13,339 nt of DNA, taken from contig NZ_ALCA01000089.1 of the NCBI RefSeq assembly GCF_000278725.1, positions 1-13,339 on the forward strand, given 5' to 3'. The notes beneath the pieces are model-generated. The model had not been told where the DNA came from. It did not search any database and saw only the letters and a list, made by a program, of their open reading frames with translations. The position numbers and the translations under genes are program-made. The stretch comes from Actinomyces sp. ICM47. Its GTDB lineage: Bacteria; Actinomycetota; Actinomycetes; Actinomycetales; Actinomycetaceae. This document shows, piece by piece, positions 1 to 6,478 of the stretch (positions are counted from its first letter, which is position 1; each line of letters opens with the position of its first letter).

Positions 1-758
1 CCGGCCACCGTGGAGGCACCCGGGGTCGTTCCCGACGAGGCCGGGGCCGGGCTGGGCGCGCCACTGCCTCGTCCCTCGAGGGAAACGCGGCCATCACGCA
101 CGTGGATCGTGTGCGGCAGGCGCGCGGCGACCGCCGGGTCATGGGTGACGAGGACGAGGGATGCGCCCGTGGAGGTGCAGGCGCTGGTCAGGAGGGACAT
201 GACCTCGCCGCCGGTCGCCTGGTCGAGGGCTCCCGTGGGTTCGTCGGCGAAAATCACCGAGGGGTTGGTGGCGAGCGCACGACCGATGGCGACGCGCTGG
301 GCCTGGCCGCCCGAGAGCTGGCCGGGCCGATAGGGGCCGGCACCGTCGAGGCCGAGGTTCGCGAGGATCTCGCGAGCCCGGGCAATAGCCTCCGATTTGG
401 GTGTGCCCGCCAGCATGAGGGGCATCGCGATGTTCTCTTGCGTGGGCAGCTCAGGCAGGAGCTGGCCGTCCTGGAACACAAAGCCGAAGCGGCGCAGACG
501 CAGGGTGGACAAGGCGCGTTCCGACATGGTCGTCATCTCTTCGCCATCCAGGGTGATCGACCCGGAGCTGGGGCGCAGCACGCCCGCCAGGCAATGCAGG
601 AGGGTCGTCTTACCGGAGCCGGAAGGACCCATGATCGCGACCTGTGTGCCCTGCGGGAGCGTCAGATCGACACCCGCCAGCGCGTGGACGGGCGTGTTCC
701 CACGCATGTATGTCTTCGTTAGTGCTCGGGTCACCAGGCCCGCGTTGTTCTCAGTCAT
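1..758 (-). CDS. ABC transporter ATP-binding protein, MacB/LolD type (3' end off the left edge)
   Basis: This is the nucleotide-binding subunit of an ABC transporter; it would hydrolyse ATP on the cytoplasmic face to power a membrane partner. The visible 252 residues hold a full ATPase core: Walker A GPSGSGKT (44-51), Q-loop in FVFQDGQ (Q96), signature LSGGQ (148-152), Walker B ending in ADEPTGALD (E173) and the switch histidine in VTHD (H206). ADEPTGALD and the compact core match the MacB/LolD/FtsE-like exporters, which normally pair with an FtsX-fold permease. A Pro/Ala/Ser-rich C-terminal tail (from about 232) runs past the window, and the permease may follow there. The ATG at 758 has GGAGG four bases upstream and also a TAACGT hexamer six bases upstream, so a leaderless mRNA is possible. 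The substrate (drug, peptide, lipid) cannot be told. Confidence 0.94.
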   Translation of the reverse strand, partial: MTENNAGLVTRALTKTYMRGNTPVHALAGVDLTLPQGTQVAIMGPSGSGKTTLLHCLAGVLRPSSGSITLDGEEMTTMSERALSTLRLRRFGFVFQDGQLLPELPTQENIAMPLMLAGTPKSEAIARAREILANLGLDGAGPYRPGQLSGGQAQRVAIGRALATNPSVIFADEPTGALDQATGGEVMSLLTSACTSTGASLVLVTHDPAVAARLPHTIHVRDGRVSLEGRGSGAPSPAPASSGTTPGASTVA

Positions 759-764
759 GCCTCC

Positions 765-770
765 ACGTTA
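765..770 (-). promoter_or_regulatory. -10 hexamer TAACGT of the ABC ATPase gene
   Basis: On the minus strand TAACGT lies exactly six bases before the ATG at 758, the same spacing as at four other genes here. Transcription would then begin at or next to the start codon. No convincing -35 is visible. A GGAGG between hexamer and ATG means an ordinary ribosome site is an alternative reading. Confidence 0.45.
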
Positions 771-942
771 TTCCCGAGGCACATCTCACTTCCATGAGGG
801 GCTGCCCTGGTTGCCCCCTGAGAGTCCCCCGACACGTCGACAGAGACGGCGGAAATCTCCCCTCCCCACGGCACTATGTCAATCATTTATCGGCATGTGG
901 AATTTTGTTCCCACACCTCACGACACATGGGCATATGACCGA

Positions 943-948
943 TAGGAT
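943..948 (+). promoter_or_regulatory. -10 hexamer TAGGAT upstream of the first small paralogue
   Basis: TAGGAT sits 51 bases before the ATG at 1000. The paralogue at 4343 has the same TAGGAT 47 bases before its ATG, so the shared hexamer is a credible promoter element. It is embedded in a short dyad (CCGAT-agg-ATCGG, 939-951). No matching -35 was found, which may point to an activator or an alternative sigma factor. Confidence 0.4.
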
Positions 949-960
949 CGGTTTTGTCCA

Positions 961-975
961 TTCTGACTGTCAGAA
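961..975 (+). promoter_or_regulatory. Perfect dyad TTCTGAC-T-GTCAGAA in the leader of the first small paralogue
   Basis: Seven-base arms surround a single T, directly downstream of the TAGGAT hexamer and 24 bases before the ATG. This is a plausible repressor site. It is absent from the leader of the paralogue at 4343, so the two copies could be controlled differently. Function is inferred only from position and symmetry. Confidence 0.35.
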
Positions 976-999
976 CGGCATTACTCCAAGGAGAGCACC

Positions 1000-1203
1000 A
1001 TGGGTCTGGAAGATCTGAAGAAGCAGACTGAAGAGAACATTGAGAAGGTCGTCGACGCGACCAAGGAGAAGGCCGAGGAAGCCAAGGACAAGCTCACCGA
1101 ACTGGCTGGCGAGGCCAAGGACAAGGCCAAGGAAGCCACCCACGCCGCCAAGGGCAAGGCTGAAGAGGTTGCCGACAAGGCCAAGGACAAGCTCGGCAAG
1201 TGA
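1000..1203 (+). CDS. Small Lys/Glu/Ala-rich helical protein, paralogue 1
   Basis: A 67-residue protein with no recognisable enzyme domain. Almost every residue is K, E, A, D or T, with repeated KAKEA/KAEE/AKDK units that predict one long charged amphipathic helix, like LEA-type or apolipoprotein-like stress proteins. It has no signal peptide or membrane segment, so it is probably cytoplasmic. The short Rv0909/MT0933-like antitoxin family of actinobacteria has a similar look (MG-start, K/A/E-rich), but I cannot confirm membership. The ATG has AAGGAG seven bases upstream. It is monocistronic: TAGGAT hexamer before it, strong terminator directly after. The first nine residues, MGLEDLKKQ, equal those of the gene at 4343, and 35 of the first 36 nucleotides match. 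This is a clear duplication with later divergence. Confidence 0.82.
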   Translation: MGLEDLKKQTEENIEKVVDATKEKAEEAKDKLTELAGEAKDKAKEATHAAKGKAEEVADKAKDKLGK

Positions 1204-1210
1204 TCTGACG

Positions 1211-1243
1211 AAAGGGGCTGGGCCGCAGGGCCCGGTCCCTTTT
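1211..1243 (+). terminator. Terminator after small paralogue 1
   Basis: A 14-bp stem (1211-1224 with 1229-1242, two G-U pairs) has loop GCAG. The A-rich foot and T-rich end (CCCTTTT) make it an intrinsic terminator. Stem composition nearly matches the terminator at 4502-4538 behind the paralogue. Confidence 0.85.
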
Positions 1244-1248
1244 GTATA

Positions 1249-1279
1249 CCCGCGAGGAGTCCTCGCGCATACTCGCGGG
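1249..1279 (+). repeat. Two mutually exclusive inverted repeats upstream of the hydrolase-like gene
   Basis: CGCGAGGA at 1251-1258 pairs with TCCTCGCG at 1260-1267, and CCCGCGAG at 1249-1256 pairs with CTCGCGGG at 1272-1279. The two foldings share the left arm. Both lie upstream of the inferred start of transcription (about 1314), so a DNA-binding site is likelier than an RNA switch. Confidence 0.4.
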
Positions 1280-1301
1280 GACGCGCAGGTACCGCAGTTG
1301 C

Positions 1302-1307
1302 TACGTT
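1302..1307 (+). promoter_or_regulatory. -10 hexamer TACGTT, leaderless start of the hydrolase-like gene
   Basis: The hexamer ends exactly six bases before the ATG at 1314, and no Shine-Dalgarno sequence lies between them. A leaderless transcript starting at the ATG is the simplest reading. No good -35 is visible. Confidence 0.5.
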
Positions 1308-1313
1308 TGACGC

Positions 1314-2780
1314 ATGACTGCCGTCCTGGATCCCCTCGCCGCTCAGCTGCTGCTACGCGCCTACGCGCGGGCCACGAATATGCTCATCGCGGGGCGTTCC
1401 TTCGCGACGGACGACCCGACGCTGGCCGCCCTGCTGCGCGCGTTCGGTGCGCACGTGGGCCCGCTGTCGGACGCCGAGGGAACCCCGGCCTCGCCCCCGG
1501 TCGTGTTCGCGCTCGAGGAGGACGCGACCCCCAGGCTCGGGGCGATCACAGTCCTGGCTCCCGGAGGCACCTTCCGGGCGGTCGTCGCCCCCGACGGGCG
1601 CACCATCACGGGTCCCGGCGACGAGGGGCGCATCGAGTGGGCGCGCACCCACATGCCCGTCACCGAGGCGGCGGCACGCACCCTGGCTCCCCTGGTTGCG
1701 GGCAGGAGCGTGGGGCTTTCTCTCGTCCTGGAGCCGAAGACGGCGTCCCTGGCCCTCATGCTCGCCGAGGCCGGGGCGCGCGTGAGCGTCTTCGGCTGGG
1801 CGTCGGAAACCCGCGAGGACGTCGCGGCCAGGCTGCGCGACGCTGGCATCCCCGTGTTCGCGGACTCGAGCGCATCCCGCGAGCGAGAGTGGCAGCTCGC
1901 GCGCGATTTCCTGGCTCAGCGCAGCGAATTCCTGCTGGACGACGGCTCTCACCTGATCCGCCTGGCGCACGATACGGAACGCTGCCCGGGCGTTCTGGAC
2001 GCGCTGGTCGGCGCGGCGGAGGAGACCACTTCGGGGCTGCGCCCCCTGCGTTCTTTCGACCTGCGCATTCCGGTTCTGGCCTCGAACGATGCGCGGTCAA
2101 AGACCCTGTTTGACAACGCCTACGGGACGGGTCAGTCGTGCTGGACGACGATCCTGGACCTGATTGACCCGCGCGGCGGAGGCGCGCCCGTGGCGGGGAT
2201 GAGCGTCGTCGTCATCGGCTACGGCGACGTGGGCCGCGGCTGCGCGCGTTTCGGCGCGGCGCTCGGTGCCCGCGTGACCGTCGTGGAGCTGGATCCCGTG
2301 CGCGCCTTGCAGGCGTCGATGGACGGTTTCACGGTTGCCTCGCTGGAGGATGCTGTCCCGAGCGCGGGCATGCTGATTTCCGCGACGGGCGAGCGGGCGA
2401 CAATCCCGCTGAGCGCGCTGGAGGCCGCTCCGGACGGCGCAATCGTCACGGTCGCCGGCGGCGTCGACGGGGAGGTGTCCATCGACGAGGCCGTGGCCGC
2501 CTCCTGGATCATGGCCGAGTCGGGTGATCCCCACGTGCAGGCCCTCACCAGCCCCTCCGGTAAGACGCTGCGCGTCCTCGAGCGCGGGGAGGGTATCAAC
2601 TACACGGCGGGTGAGGGAAACCCCATCGAGATCATGGACATGAGCTTCGGCGTGCAGCTGGCGTCCCTGCGCGAGCTCCTCACCCGTGGCAGCGAGCTGG
2701 CCCCCGGCGTGCACGACCTGCCGCGCGAGGCCGACGACGCGGTCGCGGCGGCTGCGCTGCGTGCGCTGTCCCTGTCATAG
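1314..2780 (+). CDS. S-adenosylhomocysteine hydrolase-like protein, divergent, active-site histidines replaced
   Basis: The 488-residue product belongs to the NAD-dependent adenosylhomocysteinase family, which splits S-adenosylhomocysteine into homocysteine and a nucleoside. Family marks: LDDG (208-211), EETTSG (236-241), a NDARSKTLFDN block holding the equivalents of human K186 and D190 (K263, D267), the archaeal-type YGTGQS (270-275), NAD motif GYGDVG (302-307) and C-terminal MDMSF (441-445). It departs from the family where the catalytic histidines belong: human H55 aligns with V138 (motif VLEPK, normally HxExK in archaeal-type enzymes), H301 with G383 and H353 with N436. About 80-100 extra N-terminal residues precede the usual start of the fold. 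The neighbouring deaminase suggests S-inosylhomocysteine or another deaminated nucleoside as substrate. A non-catalytic role is also possible. Family placement is firm; activity is not. Confidence 0.9.
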   Translation: MTAVLDPLAAQLLLRAYARATNMLIAGRSFATDDPTLAALLRAFGAHVGPLSDAEGTPASPPVVFALEEDATPRLGAITVLAPGGTFRAVVAPDGRTITGPGDEGRIEWARTHMPVTEAAARTLAPLVAGRSVGLSLVLEPKTASLALMLAEAGARVSVFGWASETREDVAARLRDAGIPVFADSSASREREWQLARDFLAQRSEFLLDDGSHLIRLAHDTERCPGVLDALVGAAEETTSGLRPLRSFDLRIPVLASNDARSKTLFDNAYGTGQSCWTTILDLIDPRGGGAPVAGMSVVVIGYGDVGRGCARFGAALGARVTVVELDPVRALQASMDGFTVASLEDAVPSAGMLISATGERATIPLSALEAAPDGAIVTVAGGVDGEVSIDEAVAASWIMAESGDPHVQALTSPSGKTLRVLERGEGINYTAGEGNPIEIMDMSFGVQLASLRELLTRGSELAPGVHDLPREADDAVAAAALRALSLS

Positions 2781-2801
2781 TCGCAGCTCACGCCCACCTG
2801 C

Positions 2802-2819
2802 GGGCGGGCGCGCCCGCCC
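2802..2819 (+). repeat. GC-only perfect inverted repeat between the hydrolase-like gene and the deaminase
   Basis: GGGCGGGCG is followed directly by CGCCCGCCC. It would fold as a seven-bp stem with a GCGC loop, 21 bases after the first gene's stop. There is no T-run behind it, so it may pause rather than end transcription. TACACT (2826-2831) downstream could be a -10 for a separate deaminase transcript. Confidence 0.45.
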
Positions 2820-2863
2820 CACTCCTACACTGTTAGTCAGCGTCCCCCACCGAAAGGTCCCCC

Positions 2864-4156
2864 ATGAGCGACGTGGTCGTCTGGTCCGCCGGCATGGTCA
2901 TCCCAATCACCGCCCCCTCGATCCTCGACGGCGCTGTTGCCGTGCGCGACGGGCGCATCGAGCACGTGGGAGCGCGCGGCTGGGTTATCGACACGCTCAC
3001 GCAGCGTGGCCTTTCCTTCACCGAACGCCACTTCGACGGCGTGCTGCTCCCCGGCCTCGTTAATGCGCACACGCACCTGCAGTACACGGGTATGGCGTCC
3101 GTGGGAGCCGGGCAGTACCGCGGTTTCGACAGTTGGGCGCGCGCTTTCGACGAGGTCTACGACGCGGGCGGCCTGGACTGGGGAGGCGACGCAGCCGAAG
3201 GCGCGCGGCTGCTCCTAGGAAGCGGCACGACCGCTGCCGCCGACGTGGTGACGGACGCCGCCGCGGCCTCGGCGCTGCACGACGCTGGGCTGCACGGCGT
3301 CGCCTACTGGGAGGTCATGGGCTGGTCGAACGAGGAGTGGAAGGCTCGCGGCGAGCGCGAGGTCTCCGCTTCTCTGGACGCGATGCCGACCCCTCCGGGC
3401 GTGGGTATTTCCCCGCACGCCCCCTACTCCCTCGACGCCGAGCCTCTGCTGGACCTGCCCGACATGGCGAGGCGTCGCGGCATGCGCATCCACATTCACC
3501 TGGGCGAGTCCCACTCCGAGGCCGAATGGTCTGAGACGCGCACAACCGCCCTGGCCGACCTGTGGAAGAGTGAACACTCCTCGTCGTTCACGGCGATGCG
3601 TTCACGCGGCGGCGGCTTCTCCTCGACGCAGTTTGTCGATCAGTTGGGCGTCCTCGGACCCGACTGCCACGTCGCACACGGCGTGTACATGCGCGCCGAC
3701 GACCGCAGACGGCTGCGCGCCCGGCAGACGGCCGTGGCACTGTGCCCGCGCTCAAATCAGGTGATCGGCCTGGATGCACCGCCAGTCGCCGCCTACCTCA
3801 CCGAGGGAAACATGATCGCGGTGGGCACGGACTCCCTGTCCTCCTCCCCCTCCCTCGACCTGCTTGAGGACGTCGCTCTCCTCTTCGATCTGGCGCGAGT
3901 TCAGGGGTATGAGGATCAGGATCTGGCGCGCCGCCTCCTGCAGGCAGCGACCCTGGGCGGTGCCACCGCGATGGGCCTGGCGACGGGTCCCGACCGCCTG
4001 GGTCAGCTCCAGTCGGGCGCGGTCGCCGACATGTGCGTCGTCGACGTGCCCGTCACCTCGATCGTGGAGACCATCGACACCGTCGCCCGCCACGGCGCCG
4101 GGCGCGTCGTCGAGACCGTCGTGTCCGGGCGCGTGCGCTACTCGGCCTCGCGCTGA
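2864..4156 (+). CDS. Amidohydrolase-family nucleoside deaminase (SAH/MTA deaminase-like)
   Basis: This is a 430-residue metal-dependent TIM-barrel deaminase of the TrzN/MtaD branch, which removes the amino group of an adenine-type nucleoside and releases ammonia. The metal and catalytic set is complete: HTH (H69, H71) in PGLVNAHTHLQYTG, H185 in ISPHAPYS, HLGES (H212, E215), H272 in AHGVY and D323 in GTDSLSSSPSLD. The small beta-sandwich forms from both ends (1-60 and about 380-430). Length is usual for the family. GAAAGG lies six bases before the ATG. It follows the SAH-hydrolase-like gene by 83 bases on the same strand. That points to S-adenosylhomocysteine, methylthioadenosine or 5'-deoxyadenosine as substrate. 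Aminodeoxyfutalosine deaminase (menaquinone route) is the main alternative. Class is sure, substrate inferred. Confidence 0.93.
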   Translation: MSDVVVWSAGMVIPITAPSILDGAVAVRDGRIEHVGARGWVIDTLTQRGLSFTERHFDGVLLPGLVNAHTHLQYTGMASVGAGQYRGFDSWARAFDEVYDAGGLDWGGDAAEGARLLLGSGTTAAADVVTDAAAASALHDAGLHGVAYWEVMGWSNEEWKARGEREVSASLDAMPTPPGVGISPHAPYSLDAEPLLDLPDMARRRGMRIHIHLGESHSEAEWSETRTTALADLWKSEHSSSFTAMRSRGGGFSSTQFVDQLGVLGPDCHVAHGVYMRADDRRRLRARQTAVALCPRSNQVIGLDAPPVAAYLTEGNMIAVGTDSLSSSPSLDLLEDVALLFDLARVQGYEDQDLARRLLQAATLGGATAMGLATGPDRLGQLQSGAVADMCVVDVPVTSIVETIDTVARHGAGRVVETVVSGRVRYSASR

Positions 4157-4289
4157 CCCTGTCGTTTCCTTACCGTTCAGCCGGTCTTTCTCTTCGTTTG
4201 GAGTGTTGCATGACCGACGTGTCCCCGCTGATTGACGCCATAGGTTTCGCGCCCCACCCATTCACAGCGCACTCACGTGCACACACCCC

Positions 4290-4295
4290 TAGGAT
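4290..4295 (+). promoter_or_regulatory. -10 hexamer TAGGAT upstream of the second small paralogue
   Basis: TAGGAT is found 47 bases before the ATG at 4343, as at the first paralogue (51 bases). It overlaps a small dyad GGATG-atcg-CATCC. No -35 match is visible. The recurrence at two copies is the main support. Confidence 0.4.
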
Positions 4296-4342
4296 GATCG
4301 CATCCGCCCGGAACATTCGAGCGGTTTTTCTAAGGAGGACAC

Positions 4343-4495
4343 ATGGGTCTGGAAGATCTGAAGAAGCAGGCTGAAGAGGGCTTCGAGAAGGCCAAGGAAA
4401 CGATCGGCGAAGAGAACGTCGAGAAGATCGTTGAGGTCGCCAAGGACAAGGCGACCGAGGTTGCCTCCGGTCTGAAGGACAAGTTCCAGAAGTGA
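4343..4495 (+). CDS. Small Lys/Glu/Ala-rich helical protein, paralogue 2
   Basis: A 50-residue protein, easily missed because of its size. It begins MGLEDLKKQ like the 67-residue protein at 1000 and ends KDKFQK. It is rich in K, E, A and V and should form one or two amphipathic helices, with no signal or membrane segment. The layout (MG start, K/E-rich helix, conserved short length) resembles the MT0933/Rv0909-type actinobacterial family named as antitoxins. That is a resemblance only, and no toxin gene lies beside it. AAGGAGG five bases before the ATG is one of the best ribosome sites in the window, and a near-perfect terminator follows, so this is probably an abundant monocistronic product. 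The two paralogues bracket the SAH-hydrolase-like and deaminase genes. Confidence 0.82.
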   Translation: MGLEDLKKQAEEGFEKAKETIGEENVEKIVEVAKDKATEVASGLKDKFQK

Positions 4496-4501
4496 CCTGA
4501 C

Positions 4502-4538
4502 GGAAAGGGACCGGGCCCACGCGGCCCGGTCCCTTTCC
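4502..4538 (+). terminator. Perfect 16-bp stem terminator after small paralogue 2
   Basis: GGAAAGGGACCGGGCC (4502-4517) pairs without mismatch with 4523-4538 across a five-base loop (CACGC). It starts seven bases after the stop. The stem is A-rich at its foot with T-rich 3' pairs, and it is the same design as at 1211-1243. Confidence 0.87.
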
Positions 4539-4686
4539 ACATTTGCGCGTCACTGTGTCCCATTCCCCTATCGTTTGTTTTCCCCGCACTTGCAACGTTT
4601 TCTCTCCCCTACCTTGTTCCATTGTTTCGTGCTTTGAAACGACGCCAGCGCGCCCGTTGGAGCGTCGATACTCTCAACAGGTCAGA

Positions 4687-4704
4687 CCCGCCGATCACGG
4701 CGGG
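4687..4704 (+). promoter_or_regulatory. Leader hairpin before the amino-acid importer operon
   Basis: CCCGCCG-atca-CGGCGGG is a perfect seven-bp hairpin that ends 15 bases before the ribosome site of the lipoprotein gene. GATACT (4667-4672) just upstream is a possible -10, with no clear -35. The hairpin could shield or expose the ribosome site or be an operator; no known riboswitch was recognised. Confidence 0.4.
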
Positions 4705-4729
4705 ATCCCCCACGTCACTGGGAGGCCCC

Positions 4730-5593
4730 ATGCGCCGCTCTGTCCGTTCCCTCGCTGCCGTCGCCGCCGTCGCGGCCCTCGGCCTGGCCGCCTGCTCGGG
4801 CGGCACGAACTCCTCATCTTCCGCCGACGCCGAGCAGACCTACGGCCCCGGTGCCCTACCGACCGTGACGGAAGGCAAGCTCACCGTCGCCACCTCCGAT
4901 CCCGCCTACTCGCCGTGGATCCTGAACAACGACCCGGCCTCGGGCGAAGGCTACGAGTCGGCCGTCATCTACGCCCTGGCCGAGGAACTCGGCTACAGCG
5001 CGGACAACGTCCAGTGGGTGCGCGCCACCTTCGAATCGTCGATCACGCCCGGCGCGAAGGACTGGGATCTGAACATTCAGCAGTTCTCCATCACCGACGA
5101 ACGTCGTAACGCCGTCGACTTCACGTCCCCGTATTACACGACCTCCGAGGCCATCATCGCCAAGGCCGGTACCCCAGCCGCCGATGCGAAGTCCATCGCG
5201 GACCTGAAGGACGTCCTGATCGGCGTCCAGGCGGGCACGACGTCGCAGCAGTTCGCCTCCGACACCCTGGAACCCGGGCTGTCCCAGAAGCTGCAGATGT
5301 TCAACTCTTCCGACGACACGGTCCTGGCCCTGCAGACGGGCCGCGTGGACGCGATCGTCGTTGACCTGCCCACCGCGTTCAACATGATCGCCACGCAGGT
5401 TGACAACGGTGTGGTCGTCGGCCAGTTCGCGGACGCCCAGGACGGCGAGAACTACGGCATCGTCCTGCCCAAGGGTTCGAAGCTGACCCCCACGGTCTCC
5501 GCAGCTGTTGATCGCCTGGCCGAATCCGGCAAGCTCGACGAGCTGCAGGAGAAGTGGCTGAACGAGGCACAGAACGTGCCGATCCTCAAGTGA
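4730..5593 (+). CDS. Polar amino-acid ABC transporter substrate-binding lipoprotein
   Basis: This is the extracellular binding protein of an amino-acid importer, anchored to the membrane by lipid. The 287-residue form starts at the ATG at 4730, which has GGGAGG just upstream. A longer frame exists but would bury the signal peptide. Residues 1-21 are a lipoprotein signal with lipobox LAAC (C22), then a Ser-rich linker. The rest is the family-3 periplasmic binding fold: LTVATSDPAYSPW (51-63), GYESAVIYALAEELG, SITDERRNAVDFTSPYY (120-136) with the usual carboxylate-binding arginine, GVQAGTTSQQF (165-175) and VDLPTAF with D212 for the amino group. The permease follows 12 bases later. The GYES stretch replaces the more usual GFDVD, so the exact amino acid is open. 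Confidence 0.95.
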   Translation: MRRSVRSLAAVAAVAALGLAACSGGTNSSSSADAEQTYGPGALPTVTEGKLTVATSDPAYSPWILNNDPASGEGYESAVIYALAEELGYSADNVQWVRATFESSITPGAKDWDLNIQQFSITDERRNAVDFTSPYYTTSEAIIAKAGTPAADAKSIADLKDVLIGVQAGTTSQQFASDTLEPGLSQKLQMFNSSDDTVLALQTGRVDAIVVDLPTAFNMIATQVDNGVVVGQFADAQDGENYGIVLPKGSKLTPTVSAAVDRLAESGKLDELQEKWLNEAQNVPILK

Positions 5594-5605
5594 GGCCCCA
5601 GGCTC

Positions 5606-6478
5606 ATGAGTGACTACTCGAGTGACGCGCTGGCCACGCCCCCCGTTTCGGCGGTGGAGCGTGGTCGGCGCGCTTATCGACGCAAGCAGACGACCCGGTC
5701 GGTCCTCATTTCCCTGGCCTCCACGATCGTGGTGGCGGGCATCCTCATCGCCGTGGTCGTCAACTCCGACGGGTGGGAGGCCACCCGCAATACCTTCTTC
5801 AACGGCAAGTACTTCGTCCAGGCTTTCCCGCAGGTCTTGTCCGGCCTGTGGCTCAACATTCGGATCCTGCTGGTCGCGGTCCTCGGCGTCGCCGTGTTCG
5901 CGACGCTGCTGGCGGCCGCGCGTACGCTGGGCGGGCCCGTGTTCTTCCCGATCCGTTTCCTGGCGGCGGCGTACACGGATATTTTCCGAGGCGTCCCCTT
6001 CCTGGTGGTCCTCTACCTGATCGGCTTCGGTATCCCCGCTCTCAATCCGACGACGCGTATCCCGACCGCTGTTTTGGGCACTGTTGCGCTGGTGCTGACG
6101 TATTCCTCGTATGTGGCCGAGGTGCTGCGTGCCGGCCTCGACTCGGTGCACCCGTCCCAGCGTTACGCGGCCCGTTCGCTGGGCCTGACTCACGGGCAGA
6201 CGCTGCGCATGATCATCGTGCCGCAGGCGATCCGCAAGGTGACGCCCGCGCTGATGAACGACTTCATTTCGATGCAGAAGGACGTGGGCCTGATCTCGGT
6301 CTTGGGCGCGGTGGACGCGATCCGCTCGGCACAGATGGTTCAGGCCAAGACCTACAACATGACGTCGTACGTGGTTGCCGGCCTGCTGTTCATCGTTTTG
6401 TCGTTCCCCTTCATTCGCTTGTCGGACTGGTACACGGCCCGGCTGCGTAAGCGCGAGCAGATGGGAGGTACCGTCTGA
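5606..6478 (+). CDS. Amino-acid ABC transporter permease, HisM/ArtQ type
   Basis: The 290-residue inner-membrane channel subunit of the importer. A basic cytoplasmic N-terminus (RGRRAYRRKQTTR, 19-31) precedes a first membrane helix (about 33-53). The permease domain follows, with helices near 78-104, 112-142, 155-172 and 255-272. DIFRGVPFLVVLY (125-137) is the typical signature of polar amino-acid permeases. The EAA loop that docks the ATPase is visible at about 172-205 (EVLRAGLDSVHPSQRYAARSLGLTHGQTL). The N-terminal extension with an extra helix is usual for actinobacterial members. Its TGA shares one base with the ATG of the ATPase gene (TGATG), so the two are translationally coupled. Only one permease gene is present, so it would act as a homodimer. 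Confidence 0.95.
   Translation: MSDYSSDALATPPVSAVERGRRAYRRKQTTRSVLISLASTIVVAGILIAVVVNSDGWEATRNTFFNGKYFVQAFPQVLSGLWLNIRILLVAVLGVAVFATLLAAARTLGGPVFFPIRFLAAAYTDIFRGVPFLVVLYLIGFGIPALNPTTRIPTAVLGTVALVLTYSSYVAEVLRAGLDSVHPSQRYAARSLGLTHGQTLRMIIVPQAIRKVTPALMNDFISMQKDVGLISVLGAVDAIRSAQMVQAKTYNMTSYVVAGLLFIVLSFPFIRLSDWYTARLRKREQMGGTV

Noticed and set aside
1204..1313. SAH or SAM riboswitch before the SAH-hydrolase-like gene
   Set aside because: The hairpins do not match a riboswitch I know, and the TACGTT hexamer next to the ATG leaves no transcribed leader.
4210..4374. Possible 54-codon frame (MTDVSPLIDAIG...) with GGAG upstream
   Set aside because: It runs through the TAGGAT hexamer and into the second small paralogue in another frame, and its product has no recognisable content.
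4856..6193. 445-codon minus-strand frame over the importer genes
   Set aside because: A GC-bias shadow rich in R, G, D and H with no domain, opposite well-supported transporter genes.
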